Shown: positions 62,501-64,000 of the stretch, one piece after another
Position numbering within the stretch: the first letter of the stretch is position 1
How the letters are laid out: every line of letters begins with the position of its first letter
Source of the DNA: Heliocidaris tuberculata
Taxonomy: Eukaryota; Echinodermata; Echinoidea; Camarodonta; Echinometridae
NCBI GenBank assembly: GCA_025618425.1
Contig: CM046838.1
Location: forward strand, 2,725,715 to 2,789,714
Direction of reading: 5' to 3'
Length of the DNA stretch: 64,000 nt
The notes under the pieces: generated by a model
What the model was told of the DNA's origin: nothing
Databases searched by the model: none
What the model saw: only the letters and a program-made list of their open reading frames with translations
Translations under genes and position numbers: made by a program

Positions 62501-63686
62501 TTGATTTTATGAATGGTACACGACGATATCCGTTTTGACGTCAAAAAGTACTCGACGATTTCCGTTAGTGATTTAATTTTTAAAATGGTAGACGACGATA
62601 TCCGCTTTGACGTCAAGAAGTACTCGACGATCTCCGTAAGTTATTTGATTTTGAAAATGGTACACGACGATATCTGCCTTGACGTCAAGAAGTACTCGAC
62701 GATCTCCGTAAGTGATTTGATTTTTAAAATGGTACACGACGATATCCACTTTATCTCAAGAAGTACACGACGTTCTCGTAACTGATTTGATTTTTAAAAT
62801 GGTTCACGACGATATCCGCTTTGACGTCTAGAAAGTACACGACGATGTCCGTAACTGATTTTATTTTGAAAATGGTACACGACGATCGATATCCGCTTTG
62901 ACGTTAAGAAGTACGCGACGATCGCCGTAAGTGATTTTATGTCAAACAGTAAACGCCGACATCGTAAGTGGTTTGATTTCAAACAGTTTACGCCGATGCG
63001 TGGGTGATTCGATATCACAGCGTACACGACGACATCCGTACGTCTACGTGATTTGATTTTAAAAAATAGTACACGACGATATCAACTTTGACGTCTGTCA
63101 AAGAGTAAACGACGATCTCCGATAATTCAAAAAAGTGGACAATCAAGAAGACCACGTGAGCAAATTAACTTATTGCCAAGAAAAATTTGATGTTCGAAAG
63201 TTTGCTACAAAATTTTGAGGAAAAGATCGGCAGGTTGATTATATAAACAACAAAATAAACTTCGTTAAATTTCACAGAAATATACCCGCAAATATCTTCG
63301 TCCATCTAGACGCGAATTTCCTAGGGTGGACTTTCGGTGCGGGCAGTTGGACTAGTCCATTCCCCGCGGGTAGACGAGGGTAGACGAGGAGGCACCCTCG
63401 TCTGTACGTTTGATTTTCGTGACGTTTCCCGCGGGCGGCACTGTATGTTGTATTAGAACTTTCACATGTAGAATATATTCGTAATGTTAGATGTCTGAAC
63501 AATACTTTAATTTGGAAGCACTAATATTTTTACCAAACCATATTATTGTTTCTTCTCATTCAGGTCTACTGGTTACCACACTGAGACAGACAATGTTGTA
63601 GCAGTGATGGGTATTGATATCACACTACCATACTTCTATCAGCTTCTAGTGGATACATTACCTGTCTGTGAAGAGGAACATATCAG
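7982..63686 (+). CDS. CACHD1: CACHD1-like gene (VWFA and cache domain protein), 21 exons, 3' end beyond window
   Basis: This is a large type I membrane protein related to the alpha2delta calcium-channel subunits. Mammalian CACHD1 is known to raise T-type (Cav3) current and has been linked to Frizzled/LRP6 Wnt signalling; the role in this species is inferred. The 21 exons join in phase into 895 codons plus 2 bases. Order: signal peptide (residues 1-28), a species-variable linker, an N-terminal helical region, a VWA domain (about 300-490) with a D307-R-G-S-S311 metal-site motif, a first Cache region (about 525-700) and the start of a second (from about 840). Segments nearly identical to vertebrate CACHD1 as I recall it include [30 protein letters not shown] and [16 protein letters not shown]. 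Vertebrate CACHD1 has about 1270 residues, so roughly 70 percent is present. All introns are GT-AG. Identification is very sure; single exon edges rest on splice consensus and phase. Confidence 0.95.
8739..8774. repeat. Hairpin with 14-bp perfect arms
   Basis: GGTTTTCATACGCG at 8739-8752 pairs with CGCGTATGAAAACC at 8761-8774. Flanking CGAACG words on both sides suggest a degraded larger inverted element at about 8660-8805. Confidence 0.8.
9106..9204. repeat. Hairpin with 25-bp arms around telomere-like repeats
   Basis: The arms 9106-9130 and 9180-9204 differ at one base. The loop holds AACCCTAACCCTAACCC, a short interstitial telomere-like run. Likely a MITE. Confidence 0.85.
9821..10140. 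mobile_element. MITE-like element with imperfect 32-39-bp inverted ends
   Basis: CGGGCTAACTAGGCACTAGG near 9822 matches the reverse complement of the right end near 10140 (CGAGCTAACTCGGCACTAGG). The match continues into GGCGAACT and TTGGCA words. No target duplication was identified. Confidence 0.72.
10375..10565. mobile_element. Degraded inverted repeat, GTAAACCAGAAA type
   Basis: TGTAAACCAGAAATGTTTGC at the left is similar to the reverse complement of the right end (ACTGTATAACCATAAACTTT). Fragments of the same type (TACTG-TAAAACCAGAAAC) appear near 18418 and in GAAAGTTTCTGGGTTTTCAG form near 17273. Confidence 0.5.
13085..13415. repeat. Cluster of ATTCCGAAGGTTCATA-type repeats in both orientations
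   Basis: At least seven copies of GGTTCATAATTCCGAA or its complement lie head-to-tail in the first half and inverted in the second half. A similar unit recurs near 58647-58680. Confidence 0.85.
13693..14052. mobile_element. MITE with TTAA flanks, family also at 45566
   Basis: TTAA lies at 13689-13692 and 14053-14056. The ends AGATAAATTTGAATTCTGG and AGAGAAGGTTGGGTTCTGG (reverse complement of the right end) are imperfect inverted repeats. A second copy at 45566-45934 shares long stretches, such as GGTGTATACTGAGAGGTTTT and GAATGTTCGGCCC. Confidence 0.85.
14136..14359. mobile_element. MITE with inverted ends GCCCGAATTCACAAAGGAGG
   Basis: The left end (GGCTCGAATTCACAAAGGAG) and the reverse complement of the right end (GGCCCGAATTCACAAAGGAG) match over about 35 bases, and GGACATT pairs outside them. 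The interior has AAGCG-rich words. A shorter relative lies at 34559-34675. Confidence 0.87.
15950..16095 (+). repeat. Interspersed repeat, copy 1
   Basis: It shares GGTAGCAAAA, AAATATAGTCTC, TGTTGTTC, and ACGATTTCTGGTG-like words in the same order as 16535-16670. Confidence 0.6.
16121..16149. repeat. Perfect 14-bp hairpin
   Basis: TCAGGGAAATGTAA and TTACATTTCCCTGA are separated by one base. Confidence 0.92.
16535..16670 (+). repeat. Interspersed repeat, copy 2
   Basis: Diverged relative of 15950-16095 in the same orientation. Confidence 0.6.
16786..16827. repeat. 42-bp near-perfect palindrome
   Basis: AAGCGCGG-TACC-GCGCTT sits at the centre. The two halves are self-complementary with one mismatched pair and no loop. 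Confidence 0.95.
19771..20350. mobile_element. Tc1/mariner-type non-autonomous element, long fold-back
   Basis: The ends CAGGGTGG and CCACCCTG are flanked by TA on both sides (19769-19770, 20351-20352). The inverted repeat runs far inward: TTTTGATTCTACTGCTATTT and TGTCAGGCAAT near 19917-19950 are mirrored near 20180-20215. Nearly the whole 580 bp can fold on itself around a centre near 20060. No transposase frame is present. The TA target and CAGGGTG ends fit the mariner group. Confidence 0.9.
21600..22010. repeat. GA-rich low-complexity tract
   Basis: Two GA-rich blocks with (GA)n cores near 21680 and 21942. The Ser/Leu/Pro-rich open frames on the minus strand are compositional. Confidence 0.9.
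23453..23944. mobile_element. T2/Kolobok-like MITE with about 200-bp inverted repeats and TTAA flanks
   Basis: TTAA at 23449-23452 and 23945-23948 bounds AGGGGGTACCCAATGCTGAA and its complement. The arms extend about 205 bp on each side, up to GTCAAAGTGGTTACC, around a CG-rich centre (23661-23735). TTAAAGGRR ends are the published hallmark of T2-type MITEs of the Kolobok group; that assignment is by resemblance. No coding capacity. Confidence 0.9.
25904..25934. repeat. (TC)n microsatellite
   Basis: About 15 uninterrupted CT dinucleotides. Confidence 0.96.
28650..28851. mobile_element. MITE with GACATTTGCTCC inverted ends and telomere-like interior
   Basis: The left arm ACATTTGCTCCTGCGACATT pairs with the reverse complement of the right arm (ACATTTGCTCCTGTGACAAT). 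The interior contains GATTAGGGTTAGAGGTTTAGG-like units (28757-28802). Confidence 0.82.
29780..30155. mobile_element. T2/Kolobok-like MITE with TTAA flanks
   Basis: TTAA at 29776-29779 and 30156-30159 flanks AGGGAAAGTCTACCCTGATA and its near-complement (AGGGAAAGTCCACCCTGATA). It is 376 bp long with no frame. A partial relative lies at 33432-33682. Confidence 0.9.
31600..31760. repeat. GA-rich tract with (GA)n
   Basis: Purine-rich run with a GA microsatellite at about 31724-31745. Confidence 0.9.
32201..32681. mobile_element. T2/Kolobok-like MITE with TTAA flanks
   Basis: TTAA at 32197-32200 and 32682-32685 flanks a perfect 18-bp inverted repeat, AGGGATTGATTAACTTTG. The 481-bp body has a GC-rich GCGCTGG...GCGACGAAGC middle and no coding frame. 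Confidence 0.92.
33098..33166 (+). CDS. CACHD1: CACHD1 exon 2 (residues 132-154)
   Basis: A 69-base exon, phase 0 at both ends, encoding [13 protein letters not shown] followed by [10 protein letters not shown]. The acceptor is a pyrimidine tract ending TTAACAG and the donor is AGA/GTAAGT. Its place matches the short segment after EELG..TMQ in vertebrate CACHD1. It follows a 24.7 kb first intron, so it was found by phase and homology, not by open-frame length. Confidence 0.88.
33432..33682. mobile_element. Partial copy of the 29780 MITE family
   Basis: The right end matches 30000-30155 (GAGCTCACAAGATACATCAC, CAGGGTGGACTTTCCCT) and TTAA follows at 33683-33686. The left part matches the other strand of the family's inner segment (AAGAAAATGAAAATTTATG), so the copy is rearranged and lacks its left end. 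Confidence 0.8.
34559..34675. mobile_element. Truncated relative of the 14136 MITE
   Basis: Shares GTACTAAAATAAGCGC, CGCGCTTAAA, CACCCAGG-type words and the terminal CTTTTGTGAATTCGGGCC. Confidence 0.75.
35620..36133. mobile_element. CG-rich MITE with 17-bp perfect inverted ends and internal palindromes
   Basis: GACCCCGTTCTCATTAC at the left is the exact reverse complement of 36117-36133. The outer flanks read TAT on both sides (35617-35619, 36134-36136), a possible 3-bp duplication. CGATCTAGCGCGCGCTAGAT (22-bp palindrome) occurs at 35648-35669 and 35779-35800. GTGAGAAC-like words recur at about 35694, 35815 and 36036. No transposase. Confidence 0.88.
36368..36516 (+). CDS. CACHD1: CACHD1 exon 3 (residues 155-204)
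   Basis: 149 bases, entering in phase 0 and leaving with two bases (AG) of a split Arg codon. It encodes a helical, basic stretch ([19 protein letters not shown], then [10 protein letters not shown]) ending near a Cys pair (VDCC). Vertebrate CACHD1 has the same helix and a DCC motif here. Acceptor CATGTAG, donor CACAG/GTAAGC. Confidence 0.9.
36809..36915 (+). CDS. CACHD1: CACHD1 exon 4 (residues 204-240)
   Basis: 107 bases completing Arg204 and encoding [19 protein letters not shown] and the following residues to NLTQ. The NxNVS/NIS and Cys positions match vertebrate CACHD1, and N-x-S/T glycosylation sites are present (NIS, NLT). Acceptor CATTCCAG, donor ACAAG/GTAAGT; it ends one base into an Ala codon. 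Confidence 0.92.
36916..39725 (+). other. CACHD1 intron 4, no gene seen
   Basis: AT-rich with few recognisable repeats. AAGAATGTTTGTTTA and CATGCAGTAT words recur near 38470 and 38760 as a weak local duplication (about 38425-38510 and 38715-38795). Confidence 0.65.
39726..39870 (+). CDS. CACHD1: CACHD1 exon 5 (residues 240-288)
   Basis: 145 bases carrying the diagnostic block [15 protein letters not shown], among the most conserved parts of the family, followed by [16 protein letters not shown]. It leads into the VWA domain. Acceptor CTTTGCAG, donor AGCAA/GTAAGT; it ends two bases into Lys288. Confidence 0.95.
39871..42331 (+). other. CACHD1 intron 5, with GA-rich tract
   Basis: 39955-40350 is GA-rich with several (GA)n runs; the Ser/Leu/Phe-rich minus-strand open frame there is compositional. 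40690-41000 is complex, non-repetitive sequence. 42104-42195 has a GGCGTAGCTAGGAGC start and a G run like one end of a hAT element. Confidence 0.7.
42332..42476 (+). CDS. CACHD1: CACHD1 exon 6 (VWA first strand and metal-site loop, residues 288-336)
   Basis: 145 bases encoding YASTVRP followed by [13 protein letters not shown]. This is the first beta strand of the VWA fold and the loop that in other VWA proteins forms the MIDAS motif DxSxS. Here it reads D307-R-G309-S-S311, with Gly in the second position, as in vertebrate CACHD1 (DxGxS). A following helix reads [19 protein letters not shown]. Acceptor TTCCAG, donor ACAGG/GTAAGA, phase 0. Confidence 0.95.
42862..42997 (+). CDS. CACHD1: CACHD1 exon 7 (VWA, residues 337-382)
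   Basis: 136 bases continuing the VWA fold: strand [13 protein letters not shown], then [20 protein letters not shown]. Two Cys residues correspond to the family pattern. Acceptor CCCAAAG, donor GATG/GTAAGT; it ends one base into Gly382. Confidence 0.93.
42998..45351 (+). other. CACHD1 intron 7, no gene seen
   Basis: Contains a CT-rich tract (43380-43560), T runs and a GA/G tract (44878-44926). Nothing codes. Confidence 0.7.
45352..45441 (+). CDS. CACHD1: CACHD1 exon 8 (VWA, residues 382-412)
   Basis: 90 bases encoding [20 protein letters not shown], the segment where VWA domains carry a Thr/Ser ligand and the following helix. NHT is a glycosylation sequon. Acceptor CTTTGCAG, donor CCAG/GTTAGT; it ends one base into Asp412. 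Confidence 0.93.
45566..45934. mobile_element. Second copy of the 13693 MITE family
   Basis: Same orientation and order of matching blocks as 13693-14052. TTAA is kept at the left (45562-45565) and degraded at the right. Confidence 0.85.
45949..46170 (+). repeat. Three tandem 76-bp units
   Basis: The unit begins ACATGTAAGTATGACATATC. TGTAAGTATG starts at 45951, 46027 and 46103, giving an exact 76-base period with near-identical copies. Confidence 0.97.
46170..46722 (+). mobile_element. tRNA-derived SINE, interrupted by another insertion
   Basis: A tRNA-like head has an A-box-like TAGTGGAGTGG near 46176 and a B-box GGGTTCAATCCCC at 46220-46232. The body follows, then a 3' tail GGGCGCTATATAACTTC with ATTATT-like end. 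The head is not a functional tRNA because the arms are imperfect. A second repeat interrupts the body at about 46464-46651. The SINE ends about 45 bp before exon 9. Confidence 0.82.
46464..46651 (-). mobile_element. Insertion nested in the SINE, with 12-bp direct flanks
   Basis: GTCTGTAAAAGC occurs on both sides (about 46452-46463 and 46652-46663), like a target duplication. The insert holds repeated TGTCCCTA/AACAGGGAC words and no frame. Its class and strand are uncertain. Confidence 0.6.
46767..46901 (+). CDS. CACHD1: CACHD1 exon 9 (VWA, residues 412-457)
   Basis: 135 bases encoding [19 protein letters not shown] and ending [12 protein letters not shown]. This matches the central VWA strand and the next helix and strand of CACHD1. 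Acceptor TACTAG, donor AAG/GTAAGT. A SINE ends only about 45 bases upstream of the acceptor. Confidence 0.94.
46934..47111. mobile_element. Tc1/mariner-like MITE, CAGTCAAACCTGTCT ends
   Basis: CAGTCAAACCTGTCT at the left pairs with AGACAGGTTTGACTG at the right, with TA on both sides (46932-46933, 47112-47113). The interior repeats ATAGACAGGTG words. 178 bp, no frame. Confidence 0.9.
47168..47197. repeat. (AT)n microsatellite
   Basis: About 14 AT units followed by ACATGTATATAC. Confidence 0.93.
47605..47711 (+). CDS. CACHD1: CACHD1 exon 10 (end of VWA, residues 457-492)
   Basis: 107 bases including the diagnostic [19 protein letters not shown]. The acceptor is CAG at 47602-47604; using the next AG would bring in a stop codon, so this edge is firm. 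It ends in phase 0 at ACAG/GTAAGC. Confidence 0.95.
48867..49012. mobile_element. Short MITE with GATTAAACGCAACTT inverted motifs
   Basis: GGCCCTTTTGCATAAACAG at the left mirrors TTTTTATGCAAGAGGCCCC at the right. GCGATTAAACGCAACTT and its complement lie inside, plus an extra direct copy of ATTAAACGCAACTT. Confidence 0.85.
49095..49230 (+). CDS. CACHD1: CACHD1 exon 11 (residues 493-538)
   Basis: 136 bases encoding [20 protein letters not shown] and the stretch [15 protein letters not shown] that opens the first Cache region. Acceptor TTTTCAG, donor ACAG/GTGAGT; it ends one base into Gly538. Confidence 0.94.
49830..49979 (+). CDS. CACHD1: CACHD1 exon 12 (first Cache region, residues 538-588)
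   Basis: 150 bases encoding [11 protein letters not shown], then [20 protein letters not shown] and YAFLIDNQG. The G-(I/V)-VG-(V/L)-D-(I/V) strand and the FLIDxxG turn are Cache hallmarks. Acceptor TTTTTAG, donor CAAG/GTAATC, a slightly weak donor; it ends one base into Gly588. Confidence 0.95.
50393..50516 (+). CDS. CACHD1: CACHD1 exon 13 (first Cache region, residues 588-629)
   Basis: 124 bases encoding [19 protein letters not shown], then [10 protein letters not shown]. The IMHPSL motif after the Cache turn fits the family (TLMHPSL in vertebrates). Acceptor ATTTTAG, donor CTAAG/GTGAGT; it ends two bases into Arg629. Confidence 0.94.
50819..50891 (+). CDS. CACHD1: CACHD1 exon 14 (residues 629-653)
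   Basis: A short 73-base exon encoding [20 protein letters not shown], then YSWKH. It is shorter than the matching vertebrate segment. Phase and the YxWK motif support it; NCT is a sequon. Acceptor TTTTCAG, donor CAT/GTAAGT. Confidence 0.9.
51356..51434 (+). CDS. CACHD1: CACHD1 exon 15 (residues 654-680)
   Basis: 79 bases encoding [20 protein letters not shown], a strand pair like the FILCIVV strand of vertebrate CACHD1. Acceptor TTGACAG, donor AATG/GTAAGT; it ends one base into Val680. Confidence 0.91.
51624..51760. mobile_element. Short MITE with GTTTC-TTGTCA inverted ends
   Basis: Left CCTGGGGGGTTTCATCAAGT with CTTGTCAGT, and right TGACAAGTTTTACGAAACAG, form imperfect inverted ends. The type resembles a widespread invertebrate MITE. 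Confidence 0.7.
51999..52088 (+). CDS. CACHD1: CACHD1 exon 16 (residues 680-710)
   Basis: 90 bases encoding [20 protein letters not shown], then [10 protein letters not shown]. The YHRLDLL and LHxKQLxTx motifs match vertebrate CACHD1. Acceptor TAATCAG, donor ATGG/GTATGT; it ends one base into Asp710. Confidence 0.94.
52620..52762 (+). CDS. CACHD1: CACHD1 exon 17 (residues 710-757)
   Basis: 143 bases carrying the strongest family block: [17 protein letters not shown], then [16 protein letters not shown]. Acceptor TTTATAG, donor AAG/GTAAGA, phase 0. Confidence 0.97.
53386..53483 (+). CDS. CACHD1: CACHD1 exon 18 (residues 758-790)
   Basis: 98 bases encoding [20 protein letters not shown], then INEYIIRR. 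The helix before the second Cache fold is conserved in pattern. Acceptor CCTACAG; the donor AAG/GTACAG is weak but the phase joins exon 19 exactly. Confidence 0.92.
53955..54038 (+). CDS. CACHD1: CACHD1 exon 19 (second Cache region, residues 790-818)
   Basis: 84 bases encoding [20 protein letters not shown], then FDPARRPW. FDPxxRxWY is the classic dCache motif, completed across the splice by exon 20. Acceptor GCACAG, donor CATG/GTAGGT. Confidence 0.95.
54514..54624 (+). CDS. CACHD1: CACHD1 exon 20 (second Cache region, residues 818-855)
   Basis: 111 bases encoding [20 protein letters not shown], then [17 protein letters not shown], typical of the Cache core. Acceptor CCCCAG, donor GAAG/GTGAGT. 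The following intron holds the 8.6 kb composite element. Confidence 0.96.
55089..55737 (+). repeat. 36-bp tandem array, 18 units
   Basis: Unit core: TTTATCATGAATTTTATC followed by AAACTCCGTCTTCGACCG. Eighteen variant copies follow each other directly without spacers. About unit 7 carries a 10-bp insertion with GGCCGGCC. As 36 is a multiple of three and the unit lacks stops, long frames open on both strands (12-residue periods), but they are not believable proteins. Degenerate units run on to about 55960. Confidence 0.95.
56014..57177. mobile_element. Nested hAT-type element with 8-bp target duplication
   Basis: The ends CACTGGCGTAGACAGG and CACTGATGTAGCCAGG (reverse complement of the right end) are flanked by direct GAGAATGT at 56006-56013 and 57178-57185. 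The 1164-bp interior repeats a CTACGAGCCGTTA...TTTCGCGCTTCGCG module about three times (56159, 56797, 57016) and has A and C homopolymers. No transposase frame. Confidence 0.9.
57186..58797. other. Inner part of the composite element without recognised genes
   Basis: 57186-57320 still carries GACATC/ATCAAAC words like the flanking degenerate repeats. The rest is AT-rich with A runs and no frame of note; AGAGTTACGAGGAGCAAAC-like words recur at about 58178 and 58424. Confidence 0.55.
58798..58905 (+). repeat. Module A, copy 1
   Basis: Starts ATGATAAATTTTCCGAAAAA, contains CTTGTACACCTCATTAGGTG and a C run, and ends CCAACATTGAAGTAGAAAT. Confidence 0.85.
58910..59450 (+). repeat. Module B, copy 1
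   Basis: Matches 60890-61432 over most of its length, including CATCGTAGATAACTGTGGAA, AGCCATTGTTTCTTTGTCGG and GATGCTAGATTTGGTTCTGA. Inside it a 58-bp unit (TTTCTTTGTCGGTGACTGA...CAGTCAATGTCAC) is tandemly doubled. Confidence 0.9.
59549..59660 (+). repeat. Module A, copy 2
   Basis: Near copy of 58798-58905, with a longer C run. Confidence 0.88.
59661..60889. other. Composite-element stretch between module copies
   Basis: AT-rich unique-looking sequence. I see no coding frame with homology on either strand. Confidence 0.55.
60890..61432 (+). repeat. Module B, copy 2
   Basis: Direct repeat of 58910-59450 about 2 kb downstream. Confidence 0.9.
61487..61565 (+). repeat. Module A, copy 3 (partial)
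   Basis: ATGATAAATTTTCCAGAAAA, then a G run where the other copies have ACACTAACTTG, then CTCATTAGGTG. Confidence 0.8.
61690..63125 (-). repeat. 72-bp tandem array with 294-bp higher-order period
   Basis: The motif CACGACGATATCCGCTTTGA recurs at 61931, 62003, 62075, 62147, 62225, 62297, 62369, 62441, 62519, 62591, 62663 and 62735, then less regularly to about 63125; degenerate units begin near 61690. Spacing is 72 bases except for 78-base steps at 62147-62225 and 62441-62519, which gives a 294-base super-unit. The 234-codon minus-strand frame (24-residue period) and matching plus-strand frames are repeat artefacts. Confidence 0.95.
63564..63686 (+). CDS. CACHD1: CACHD1 exon 21 (second Cache region, residues 855-896), last exon in window
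   Basis: 123 bases encoding [20 protein letters not shown], then [16 protein letters not shown]. AVMGIDxTLxYFY is diagnostic. Acceptor CATTCAG, donor TCAG/GTAATA; it ends two bases into residue 896, so further exons must lie to the right of the window. Confidence 0.95.
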
Positions 63687-64000
63687 GTAATAACTCACAT
63701 TAAGAGTTGGTATGACGGTTATATTTGCAGTCCATCCATTTTTTTTTTCTGATAGAAAAGCACATAAATAGATTTTAATTCTAGTGCCATTATTTTTTCA
63801 ATTTATCTAACCAAATAAAAATTTGAGAATTCAGCTCATTGACACTATACATATAAATGATTTTTCAACACATTATTGACACCATAAACGTATATCCAAA
63901 CAGAGAAAGATGAACTATGTAGATATAAATTGTAAATCTACATTGCAAACACCAATTATAATCAAAATGTCCTTCTGGATGACATTACTACCCAGTATCC
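63687..64000 (+). other. Start of CACHD1 intron 21
   Basis: AT-rich sequence after the GTAATA donor. No further exon is seen before the window ends. Confidence 0.75.

Larger units (their letters stand above)
54796..63443. mobile_element. 8648-bp composite element with 26-bp perfect terminal inverted repeats, filling intron 20
   Basis: CAGTGCCGCCCGCGGGAAAC and six more bases at 54796-54821 are the exact reverse complement of 63418-63443. TA lies just outside each end (54794-54795, 63444-63445). Weaker inverted similarity goes further in (TGGACTAGT and TGGACGAAG on both sides). No transposase, integrase or polymerase frame is visible. The inside is tandem arrays, duplicated modules and a nested hAT element. 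Removing it leaves an intron of about 291 bp, like its neighbours. The superfamily is unknown; two independent copies of a TIR-bearing MITE could in principle mimic the ends. Confidence 0.78.

Noticed and set aside
61912..62785. 234-codon minus-strand frame and several 90-codon plus-strand frames
   Set aside because: All are by-products of the 72-bp array (24-residue period).
54625..63563. Autonomous transposon with enzyme genes in intron 20
   Set aside because: No transposase, integrase, helicase or polymerase motif was found in any frame between the inverted ends.

Overview
The window is animal nuclear DNA. It has spliced exons with consensus GT-AG junctions, introns from about 0.3 to 25 kb, dense microsatellites and homopolymer runs, and many MITE-like inverted repeats. 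The mix of a metazoan CACHD1 gene, very frequent ACATGTACATGTA-type intronic motifs, long G/C runs and TTAA- and TA-flanked MITEs suggests a marine invertebrate deuterostome, most like an echinoderm such as a sea urchin. That species call is inference and cannot be proven here.

There is one clear protein-coding gene. It lies on the + strand from the start codon at 7982 to beyond the right edge, and I recognise it as CACHD1 (VWFA and cache domain-containing protein 1), a relative of the alpha2delta calcium-channel subunits. I could place 21 consecutive coding exons whose phases all join: 2687 coding bases, 895 codons plus 2 bases. They cover the signal peptide, the N-terminal helical region, the VWA domain, the first Cache region and the start of the second. 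The rest of the protein, including the expected transmembrane segment and cytoplasmic tail, lies outside the window.

Region by region: 1-7.5 kb is intergenic, with a hAT-type MITE, hairpins, microsatellites and a decayed 5'-truncated CR1/L2-like retrotransposon (5512-6495). 7.5-8.4 kb holds the putative promoter side and exon 1. 8.4-33.1 kb is a 24.7 kb first intron full of MITEs. 33-54.6 kb holds exons 2-20, with further MITEs and a tRNA-derived SINE. 54.6-63.6 kb is intron 20, almost entirely filled by an 8648-bp segment with perfect 26-bp terminal inverted repeats and flanking TA. That segment carries an 18-unit 36-bp tandem array, a nested hAT element with an 8-bp target duplication, duplicated modules, and a 72-bp tandem array with a 294-bp higher-order period. 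63.56-63.69 kb is exon 21.

The most noteworthy non-genic signals are this large composite element and several MITE families in the first intron with TTAAAG termini that resemble T2/Kolobok-type MITEs. I see no evidence of a new enzymatic or defence system. Most open frames longer than about 60 codons outside the CACHD1 exons are by-products of low-complexity or tandem-repeat DNA.
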